From: VMCP01 sp964492925
Lineage (GTDB): Bacteria; Bacteroidota; Bacteroidia; NS11-12g; UBA955
NCBI GenBank assembly: GCA_964492925.1
Contig: CAZBMF010000059.1
Location: 1 to 14,310 of the forward strand
Direction of reading: 5' to 3'
Length of the DNA: 14,310 nucleotides
This document shows, one piece after another, positions 7,049 through 14,200 of this stretch. The translations under genes were made by a program, and so were the position numbers. Below the pieces are notes generated by a model, which did no database searches, was not told the origin of the DNA, and saw only the letters and a list, made by a program, of their open reading frames with translations. Position 1 is the first letter of the stretch. Each line of letters opens with the position of its first letter.

Positions 7049-7801
7049 TTATTCAGCAAGACGCAAACCATAATAATAGGTTCTGTTAGATGGTGCGCGT
7101 CTGAATCTCAAGGTTGTACGGCAATATTCGGCACTGCTACCCCAACTTCCACCTCTAAGAATTTTAGAATCACCAGTTGCTGGACCTTTGGGATTTATTT
7201 GGTCATTTTTCGGATAAACAGCCCACCAATCTGAACACCATTCCCATACGTTTCCACTCATATCGTAAAGTCCCAGTTCATTGGGTTTTTTCTGCATAAT
7301 TAAATGTGGTTTTTCAGAATCAAATTCACTTTGCCAAGCTACAGAATCAGGGTTATCGGAGCCCGAATAAATAAAAGATTTACTAAAATTTCCGCCTCTT
7401 GCCGCGAATTCCCATTCTGCTTCTGTTGGCAACCTAAATTTACGACCGGTTACATCATTCAATTTTTTAATAAATTCCATGCAATCATTCCAATTCACAT
7501 CAGTTACGGGTTGGTTTTCATCTGATTGATCATAAGATGGATTTTTTCCCATAATGGCTTTCCATTGTGCTTGAGTTACTTCAGATATTCCCAAAGAAAA
7601 GGTTTTTAGGGTAACGGTGTGTTCAGTAATTTCATCCCATTCACCGTGAATATCGCCCATTTTGAAGGTTCCACCTTTGATTCTTTGCATGGGATAATTG
7701 AATTTATTTTTATTGAATTGGGTAAAATCATTCGGTTTAACAAACGAAGAAATGACCAAAAAAATGATAGAAAGAGCAAAAATAAATTTGAAGCGATTCA
7801 T
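7049..7801 (-). CDS. SUMF1 / formylglycine-generating-enzyme-like domain protein
   Basis: The 250-residue protein has an N-terminal hydrophobic segment (5-20, signal peptide or anchor) and one SUMF1 (FGE-sulfatase) domain over about 38-250. Motifs include IKGGTFKMGD (41-50), VTQAQWKAIMG (75-85), PVTDVNWNDCMEF (98-110), RLPTEAEWEFAARGG (123-137), LYDMSGNVWEWCSDWW (178-193), LRGGSW (215-220) and the final GLRLAE. In true FGE two cysteines act on the substrate, in the pattern GGSW-x-C-x4-C. Here the first position is Ser222 and only C227 remains, so formylglycine formation is doubtful and no sulfatase gene is adjacent. It may have a structural or binding role outside the cytoplasm. The start at 7801 is preferred because it gives a signal sequence and sits behind a promoter; an in-frame ATG at 7876 would add a cysteine-rich 25-residue stretch. 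Confidence 0.88.
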   Translation of the reverse strand: MNRFKFIFALSIIFLVISSFVKPNDFTQFNKNKFNYPMQRIKGGTFKMGDIHGEWDEITEHTVTLKTFSLGISEVTQAQWKAIMGKNPSYDQSDENQPVTDVNWNDCMEFIKKLNDVTGRKFRLPTEAEWEFAARGGNFSKSFIYSGSDNPDSVAWQSEFDSEKPHLIMQKKPNELGLYDMSGNVWEWCSDWWAVYPKNDQINPKGPATGDSKILRGGSWGSSAEYCRTTLRFRRAPSNRTYYYGLRLAE

Positions 7802-7806
7802 TACAA

Positions 7807-7835
7807 CAAACATAACGGATTGACAGCAATAGCAA
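7807..7835 (-). promoter_or_regulatory. Promoter of the SUMF1-domain gene
   Basis: On the minus strand TTG (7835-7833) and TATGTTTG (7814-7807, an exact TANNTTTG match) are separated by 18 bases. The -7 element ends 5 bases before the ATG at 7801. This supports that start over the upstream ATG at 7876 and predicts a very short or absent leader, as for the aminopeptidase gene. Confidence 0.6.
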
Positions 7836-7960
7836 TACCCATGAAATAACAAAAATGGAGATTGACCAAAAATCAATACACAAAAATTTCATATTTGGAA
7901 AGGGCAATTTCATTCAATTACTATTCAAACACTTACAACGGGTTTGAAAAAATAAATGAA

Positions 7961-7988
7961 AAAAGATTTGCAGAATTGCAAATCTTTT
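7961..7988. repeat. Perfect 11-bp inverted repeat upstream of the TPP riboswitch
   Basis: AAAAGATTTGC (7961-7971) and GCAAATCTTTT (7978-7988) are perfectly complementary around the 6-base centre AGAATT. The shape, with T-rich right end and A-rich left end, looks like a bidirectional terminator, but no gene on either strand reads into this point. It covers the zone where the -33 box of the receptor promoter should lie (a TTTG occurs at 7967-7970). It may be an operator, a barrier terminator or a small-RNA end; the sequence does not decide. Confidence 0.55.
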
Positions 7989-7992
7989 CGAA

Positions 7993-8000
7993 TAAATTTG
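7993..8000 (+). promoter_or_regulatory. -7 promoter element of the riboswitch / TonB-receptor transcript
   Basis: TAAATTTG matches TANNTTTG exactly and ends a few bases before the TPP aptamer, so a transcript starting 5-7 bases later would begin almost at the P1 stem. The best -33 candidate, TTTG at 7967-7970, is 22 bases upstream and lies within the inverted repeat. Confidence 0.55.
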
Positions 8001-8004
8001 CATC

Positions 8005-8081
8005 ACATTCGGGGTGCCTCAAAAGAGTGCTGAGATTATACCCGTTAACCTGCTCAGGATAATGCCTGCGAAGGGAAATGA
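8005..8081 (+). ncRNA. TPP riboswitch (THI element) aptamer
   Basis: The conserved thiamin pyrophosphate aptamer core is present in order: CGGGGTGCC (8010-8018), a short P3 arm closed by CTC/GAG (8018-8020 and 8025-8027), GCTGAGA (8029-8035), ATACCCGTTAACCTG (8038-8052), CAGGATAATGCC (8055-8066) and GCGAAGGGAA (8068-8077). A P1 stem can form between CATTC (8006-8010) and GAAATG (8075-8080) with one bulged A. These segments match the pyrimidine-sensing (CTGAGA) and pyrophosphate-sensing arms of known THI elements. It lies in the leader of the TonB-dependent receptor gene and should lower its expression when TPP is plentiful. No T-tract terminator follows, so control is probably at translation. 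Confidence 0.96.
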
Positions 8082-8100
8082 TCAAGTTTATTCTTGATGC

Positions 8101-8127
8101 GTCTCGGATGTATAAACCTAACGAGAC
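8101..8127 (+). promoter_or_regulatory. Candidate start-site hairpin (riboswitch expression platform)
   Basis: GTCTCG (8101-8106) pairs perfectly with CGAGAC (8122-8127), and the right arm abuts the ATG at 8128. The left arm, read as TCTCGG (8102-8107), can instead pair with CTGAGA (8030-8035) of the TPP aptamer with one G-U pair. Ligand binding would keep CTGAGA in the aptamer and free the left arm to close the hairpin at the start codon. A smaller hairpin (ATCAAG at 8081-8086 with CTTGAT at 8093-8098) lies between. The switching is inferred from base pairing only. Confidence 0.5.
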
Positions 8128-10611
8128 ATGAAATTCAGAAAAAGTTTTTATTTAACAATTGCGTTTTTTACGTTGATTGGTTCAGTATTGGCCCAGAAAT
8201 CGAGTATTACAATTCCAATTGACACGGCCGCACTTCCTCAAAATTTAAGCAGCATTGAAGTAGTGATTGTCAACGCCAATCAAACAAAAACGACAGGTAG
8301 CAATGTCAATACAATAAATATCCAACAAATCCGATCTGTAAATACGGGCAGAGACATTCCCATTTTGTTGCAAACACTACCAAACGTGGTTACAACTTCC
8401 GATGCTGGAAACGGCATTGGATACACAGGTATTCGCGTGAGAGGAAGTGATGCCACTCGAACCAATGTTACCATCAATGGTGTGCCAATTAATGATGCTG
8501 AAAGTCAAGGTACATTCTGGGTGAACATGCCCGATTTGGCAAGTTCGGCAGGTTCCATTACCGTTCAACGTGGATTGGGCAGCAGCCTTTCTGGGGCAGG
8601 TGCTTTTGGCGCATCAGTGAATGTTCAAACATCCGACAACAACATCAATGAATTTCAATTGAGCTATGGCAGCTACCAATCTCGAAAAATCACTGCAAAA
8701 GTTAGCAGTCCGAACTATCAAATCAAACCAAACCAATTCCTAAATTTTAGTGGACGCATTTCTAACATTGCCTCTAATGGATTTATAGACCGCGCCAAAT
8801 CTGACTTGTGGAGCTATTTCACTTCGGCTTCTTATAAATCCAACAAATTATCGGCGAAACTTTTGGTTTTTGGAGGGTCAGAAAAGACATACCAAGCATG
8901 GTGGGGCATTCCGATTGAAAAATTCAACATGGGAAAATCACCAAGCTCAGCTGATTCACAGGCCTTGATTGACCATTATTGGAGAAATGCAGGCGTGGGT
9001 TATACCTACCAAAATCAAGCAGATAGTGCCAATTTATTTAACAGCAATCCAAATACCTACAATTACTACCGTTACAACAACGAAACCGACAATTACCAAC
9101 AACATCATGCCCATTTGTATTTAAATAAAACGATTGATCAAAACCAATATTTCAATGCAACATTGTATTACACCCATGGAGAAGGTTATTTCGAGCAATT
9201 CAGATTGGCCGACAAATTATCTAAATATTCGCTTCCAAATATAATTACCGGAGACACCGGATTAGTGGTAAGCATGAGTAATAGCGACTTGGTTAGACAA
9301 AGATGGTTACGCAATGATTTAATTGGGGCCAACTTGAATTATGTTTACAACAAAAAAAATGAGATGTTAACCATTGGATTATCGGCCAATCAGTATTATG
9401 GTCAGCATTTCGGACATGTGGTGAAGGTTTATTCTGCCACAGATGGTTACAATAAGTCAAATATTCCCAATACCTATTACCGTGGAACTGGTGATAAAAC
9501 CGATATCAGTTTGTTTGCAAAGTATAAAAGAAGCATCCGCGATTTTAACTACTTCATTGATTTACAAGCAAGAAAAGTGTTACATTTAGGAAAGGGGATT
9601 GACAACGATTTAAGAAACATTGATTTTACCGGCAACTATTTCTTTTTCAATCCAAAAACTGGTTTTACTTATGATTTTGTACATAAGATTAGCAAAAATC
9701 ACATTCCAAAATTGGAAATACGCCATGAAATCAGTGGTTCAATTGGTGCAGGGAGCAAAGAGCCCGCAAGAAGTGATTTTACAGATAATCGTTCGGAAAA
9801 TGTCCCTCGTCCTGAATATTTAATAGATTATGAATTGGGGTATGAAATTGTAATATATCGTTATTTCACCAATAAAAGTTCGCAGTTAAGCAAATTCAAT
9901 TTCAACGGATATTACATGGATTACAAAGACCAATTGGTATTATCAGGTGCATTGAATGATGTTGGAACCGCTTTGAGGGTAAATGTTGCAGAGAGTTATA
10001 GAGCTGGATTAGAAATTGAGAACCAAACCATTTTATTTCAATCTTCGCGTTATGTGGGATTTAGAAAGGCCAACCACGTATTGAATTTTTCGGGCAATGT
10101 TGCAATCAGCGAAAATCGCATAAAATCTTCACCTGCAAGTTGGTTTGATTATGGAACAGGCAGCTCTTTCGACACTGTTTACAACAATGCACCAATTGCA
10201 TATTCCCCTAATTTTATTGGAGCTTTGGGCATCAATTACAATGTTGGTTTTAATAAATTTACAGGAACCACTGAAAATGGAATTCAAAAAACAACATATT
10301 ATAAAAATATTGGTAATTTGAACATTCAGTATTTGATAAAATCAGTTGGAAAACAATATTTAGACAATACTGGAAATGAAAGTAGGAGCATTGGAGGATA
10401 TCAATTTACAGAATTCACTTTGGGCTATAATGTGTTCTCGAAAAAACATGAATTTGAAATCAAAATTCAAGGAAACAACTTAAGCAATCAATACTTTGCA
10501 AATAACGGGTATACCTGGGGATACATGTACAACAAGGCCCTAACCCAAGAGGTTTTTGTATTTCCAACGGCCATGAGAAACTGGAATATTTCTTTGGGTT
10601 ACATATTTTAA
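8128..10611 (+). CDS. TonB-dependent outer-membrane receptor, probable thiamin transporter
   Basis: The 827-residue protein has a signal peptide (1-22, VLA before Q23), a candidate TonB-box region (IEVVIVNA, about 43-50), a plug domain (about 55-170) and a 22-strand-type barrel to the C-terminus. The plug shows LLQTLPNV, GIRVRGSDATRTNVTING, NDAESQGTFWVNMPDL and VQRGLGSSLSGAGAFGASV, the usual Bacteroidota receptor pattern. The chain ends in LGYIF with a terminal aromatic residue, as expected for barrel assembly. It has no N-terminal carboxypeptidase-like extension and no adjacent SusD gene. The TPP riboswitch in its leader points to uptake of thiamin or a thiamin precursor across the outer membrane; TPP-riboswitch-controlled TonB receptors are known in Bacteroides. 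No inner-membrane thiamin transporter or kinase lies next to it. The substrate is inferred from regulation. Confidence 0.93.
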   Translation: MKFRKSFYLTIAFFTLIGSVLAQKSSITIPIDTAALPQNLSSIEVVIVNANQTKTTGSNVNTINIQQIRSVNTGRDIPILLQTLPNVVTTSDAGNGIGYTGIRVRGSDATRTNVTINGVPINDAESQGTFWVNMPDLASSAGSITVQRGLGSSLSGAGAFGASVNVQTSDNNINEFQLSYGSYQSRKITAKVSSPNYQIKPNQFLNFSGRISNIASNGFIDRAKSDLWSYFTSASYKSNKLSAKLLVFGGSEKTYQAWWGIPIEKFNMGKSPSSADSQALIDHYWRNAGVGYTYQNQADSANLFNSNPNTYNYYRYNNETDNYQQHHAHLYLNKTIDQNQYFNATLYYTHGEGYFEQFRLADKLSKYSLPNIITGDTGLVVSMSNSDLVRQRWLRNDLIGANLNYVYNKKNEMLTIGLSANQYYGQHFGHVVKVYSATDGYNKSNIPNTYYRGTGDKTDISLFAKYKRSIRDFNYFIDLQARKVLHLGKGIDNDLRNIDFTGNYFFFNPKTGFTYDFVHKISKNHIPKLEIRHEISGSIGAGSKEPARSDFTDNRSENVPRPEYLIDYELGYEIVIYRYFTNKSSQLSKFNFNGYYMDYKDQLVLSGALNDVGTALRVNVAESYRAGLEIENQTILFQSSRYVGFRKANHVLNFSGNVAISENRIKSSPASWFDYGTGSSFDTVYNNAPIAYSPNFIGALGINYNVGFNKFTGTTENGIQKTTYYKNIGNLNIQYLIKSVGKQYLDNTGNESRSIGGYQFTEFTLGYNVFSKKHEFEIKIQGNNLSNQYFANNGYTWGYMYNKALTQEVFVFPTAMRNWNISLGYIF

Positions 10612-10625
10612 AATCGGGGCGATAA

Positions 10626-10655
10626 AATAATTGTAGATATTTGTCTACAATTATT
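10626..10655. repeat. 12-bp inverted repeat between receptor and response regulator genes
   Basis: AATAATTGTAGA (10626-10637) and TCTACAATTATT (10644-10655) are perfectly complementary around TATTTG. It begins 14 bp after the receptor's stop, where a terminator is expected, but no T-tract follows and the stem is mainly A-T. A second, smaller inverted repeat, ATTAG/CTAAT (10653-10657 and 10662-10666), overlaps its right end and lies just before the -7 element of the regulator gene. Roles as terminator, mRNA 3' stabiliser or operator are all possible. Confidence 0.55.
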
Positions 10656-10670
10656 AGGATTCTAATCGAA

Positions 10671-10678
10671 TACCTTCG
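10671..10678 (+). promoter_or_regulatory. Possible -7 promoter element of the two-component genes
   Basis: TACCTTCG is identical to the element before the CapA-like gene and differs from TANNTTTG at one position. It ends 17 bases before the ATG at 10696, giving a short leader. A TTG at 10641-10643 is 27 bases upstream, too far for a confident -33 box. The call rests on sequence and position only. Confidence 0.4.
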
Positions 10679-10695
10679 CTTTGTTTTTTCAAAAT

Positions 10696-11292
10696 ATGCC
10701 CAAAGATTTACGAAAAATAAGAATTTTAATTGCCGATGATCACAGCATCATTCTAAGTGGCATAAAAATGATCCTTTCTTTTCAGTTAAAGATTAGCAAC
10801 ATTTTTGAATGCAACAATTTATCTGAATTATTGGGTAGTATTGTCGAAAACAAACCCACTCATTTGATTTTGGATGTTACATTTCCTGAGGGATCTAGTT
10901 TAAATTTATTGGATGAAATTCTTGAGAAATTTCCAAATTTGAGTATTCTCATTCTTACGATGCATCCGAAAATCATGTTTGAATATGTATTAAAAAAGAA
11001 CCCAAAAATTGCATTTTGTGAGAAGAAATCCACCGAACACGAAATCACCCATAAATTGGAAGATTTCCTAAAAACAGAATCCTTTGATAATAACAAACTC
11101 GGAACTGTAAAAAAGCAAACCTTAAGCAAACGCGAACAAGAAATATTCAAAATGCTTTTGGAGGGGAATACCACCCAGGGCATCGCAGCCTCCCTCGGGA
11201 TTAAAAGCAATACTGTTTCAACCCTTAAAAACCGTATCTTTGAAAAACTACAAGTGAGCAACATTGTAGAATTAATGCAGTTGTATAATTAA
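10696..11292 (+). CDS. NarL/LuxR-family response regulator
   Basis: The 198-residue protein has a receiver domain (about 7-127) and a LuxR-type helix-turn-helix (about 142-196). The receiver keeps the acidic pair D14-D15, the phosphate-accepting aspartate D60 in LILDVTF, T88 in LILTMH and the conserved lysine K110 in FCEKK, so it should be phosphorylated normally. The output domain shows LSKREQEIFKMLLEGNTTQG (143-162), IAASLGIKSNTVSTLKNRIF (163-182) and EKLQVSN; the VSTLK recognition helix resembles other Bacteroidota regulators. The in-frame TTG at 10681 would add only five residues, so the ATG is preferred. The sensor kinase gene starts immediately after its stop codon, marking the pair as one two-component system. 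Its target genes cannot be read from this window. Confidence 0.92.
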   Translation: MPKDLRKIRILIADDHSIILSGIKMILSFQLKISNIFECNNLSELLGSIVENKPTHLILDVTFPEGSSLNLLDEILEKFPNLSILILTMHPKIMFEYVLKKNPKIAFCEKKSTEHEITHKLEDFLKTESFDNNKLGTVKKQTLSKREQEIFKMLLEGNTTQGIAASLGIKSNTVSTLKNRIFEKLQVSNIVELMQLYN

Positions 11293-14200
11293 TTGAATCG
11301 TTTCTACTTATATATATTTCTGTCGCTGCAATTCCTTTTTTTTCATGAGGGATACGGTCAGCGTTCTCAACCATACCACACCAAAAAAATCAACAAATAC
11401 AACAGCAATTTCAATCAGAACATTGTTTCAGATTTGATTTTAGATGATAATGGCATTTTATGGATTGCTACACCCACAAGTTTATTTCAATACAACGGAT
11501 TTGAAATCAAACAAATAGAAGCACCCAATAAGAATAGGGCTGTAAATTTTTTCATTAACCCTAAAAGAAAATTAATATTGCTTTATTCAGATGGAAACAG
11601 TTATGAATTAACCAAAGATAAATGTATATTTTATTTTAAAGACACTAGCCAAAATGATTTTATCATTAATTATCAATTCTTAAACATTGATAAAAAATAT
11701 TTGAATGAAATATTTTATTCTGGGCATTTTAAAACATTATATTTTAATACCAAAATCACTCTCATAAATTCAGAGGAAATTTTGTTTATCACGCATAACA
11801 AAAATATAAAAATTGTACACCTTTACAATCTCAAAACAAAAAGAGACAAAATTATTTACGTTACCAATGAAACAAACATTTCAGAGTTTATAGCCATGAA
11901 AAAGGCTTGGTTTGCGGTAGAAAAAAATGGTAATTTAATTGAAATATACAATCCTAATAAATTCAAATTAAACGAATGTCCAATTCCCCTAGTTGATAAA
12001 AAAACTTACAAATTCATCAATAAATACAGTGATGTTCCAATTTTAACTTCTGGGAATAGAATTTGGCTTTTATTACAAAAAGGAAATGAATTTTATTGGG
12101 AAGAAGTCATCAATGATTTACCTGAATTTACAAGTATTCAATCTGGAAAATATTCTGAAAAATTGGAAAAATTATTCTTAGCCACAGAATCTGATGGTCT
12201 TATCATTTTATCTAAAAACAAATTCACTACCATTTATAACAATCAAAAGACACACAAAAGCAATTATTATTTGCAAGTAAGTGATAATCAAAAACAAATA
12301 TACACAAACGGGGGTTCTGTATACAACGAGAGTATTCACAATGATTTTTTCAAAAACCATTCCTTAAATAATAATTATATTTATTTAGATAAAAATACAA
12401 TATTAATTAGTGATATACAGAGAATATTAACCTATAATTTTAAAACCAAAAAATCAGAAAGCATCTATTTTACTAAATTAAATGTTTTTCCCAATTTTAT
12501 TAAAATTAATGATATCATATATATTGTGTGTACCAAATACATACTAAAATATAACCTAAAATCAAAAATCATTGAGAAAATAATTAACGATAAATTTGGT
12601 CGGTTGAACATTGACGTTTTAAAATATATCAATGGCAATATTTGGATTGGTAGTAACTCAGGAATAGTTGTTTACAACATAGCTCAAAATAAAATCCTTA
12701 AAGAGCTGATGAACAACGTCTCGGTTAGAAATATTACAAAAATCAACGGAAACTATTTCCTAAATACTTATGGAGAAGGCATATACCATGCAGACACTCA
12801 AAATTTTGAATTAAAAAAACTTCCTCTGGATTATGAAAAATCTTTACAATATTCACATTGCATTATAGAAGATAAAAATAATGGGCTTTGGATTTCTACC
12901 AATACGGGTTTATTAAAGTTCACAAAAAACAGTTTTGTTAATGCGTTGAGACGAAAAAAATTTATTCCTGAACCAAAATATTTCGATACCGATGATGGAT
13001 TGCTTACTGATGAATTTAATGGTGGAGCTTCACCAGCATTTTTAAAATTTAGTGACTCATTATTTTCATTACCAACAATTAAAGGAATCGTTCAATTTAA
13101 CCCTTTCAGTATTTATAGTTTCGAAAACAAATATCAATTTAAACTGAATAGTTTATCGTATTTGAACAAACCTATTATCCCTAAAAATGGAGTTTATTTC
13201 CTAACAAACAATATAGAGGAGATCACCATAGATTTAGATATTGTATTTTGGGGAAATATTAAAAACCTGAACATTTATTACAGATTAAACAATACAGAAA
13301 ACCGCATTGATTATAAGGATATTCACCAACTTAAAATCCCGATAGAATTCTACCAAGAAGGCACGGTTGAACTTTACACATACAACAAAAACGGGGATAA
13401 AATCATTCTCAATCAAATTGAAATTTTTAAAGAACTACCATGGTTTATGCAGATAAAAAACCTGGGATTATCACTGTTGGTTATTTATTTATTTTCTTAT
13501 ATCATCTCAAAAATCAGAACCAATCGTATTAATAAAAGAAATTTAGAACTTGAGCGTTTGGTAGATGAAAAAACCAAGGAAATCAACAAGATAAACTATC
13601 AATTATTGCAACAAGTTAACCAACTTACCGAATTAAACAATGCTAATACTACGTATATAAGTGTAATCAATCACGACATTTTTGCACCCATAAAATACAT
13701 CAATATAATTGGCGATAAAATTAGTCAAAATGCAAAACGCATCAAAAAAGAAGATGTTTTATCTCAATTTAATCACATAATTAGTTCAACCAAAAGACTT
13801 GAGTTATTATGTTCGAATATTTTAAATTACATCAATTCTAATAAAACCATTGAAACCTCTAAATCAGAATTCAATGTATATGAAATGATTGAAGAGTTAA
13901 AACAGTATTTAATGATTGGACTCGAAATCAACAACAACGAACTCATCAATTCAATACCATCAAAATTAGTTATCAATATAAACAAAGATGCATTAAATAT
14001 TATTTTCACCAACTTATTGAGCAATGCAAACAGGTTCACCAAAAATGGTAAAATCTCTATCACAACGGTACAAAATAAACATCATATTGAGTTTGTTGTG
14101 ACAGACAATGGACGAGGCATAAATGAAGAAACATTAGAAAAAATACGCAACAAAAACATAACAGTTCAACACAGAAATAACCTTGATTATCAAAGTTATG

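Larger units (their letters stand above)
7802..8127. other. 326-base intergenic region between the SUMF1 and TonB-receptor genes
   Basis: This gap holds, from left to right, the minus-strand promoter of the SUMF1 gene, about 125 bases (7836-7960) in which I see no gene or clear signal, a 28-base inverted repeat, a plus-strand -7 element, a TPP riboswitch and a start-proximal hairpin. The plus-strand open frame at 7862-8062 runs into the riboswitch core and has no protein-family features, so it is not called as a gene. Confidence 0.8.

Noticed and set aside
7802..7876. Longer N-terminus for the SUMF1 protein from the ATG at 7876.
   Set aside because: It would add a cysteine-rich stretch ahead of a clear signal sequence and would place the TANNTTTG promoter inside the coding region.
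7861..7877. Short inverted repeat ATTGA / TCAAT.
   Set aside because: The arms are only 5 bases in AT-rich sequence and are expected by chance.
7862..8062. Plus-strand 66-codon open frame upstream of the receptor.
   Set aside because: It runs through the inverted repeat, the -7 element and into the conserved TPP aptamer, with no protein-family features.
10860..11264. Minus-strand 134-codon open frame within the response regulator gene.
   Set aside because: It mirrors a well-conserved receiver and HTH coding region and has no recognisable features.
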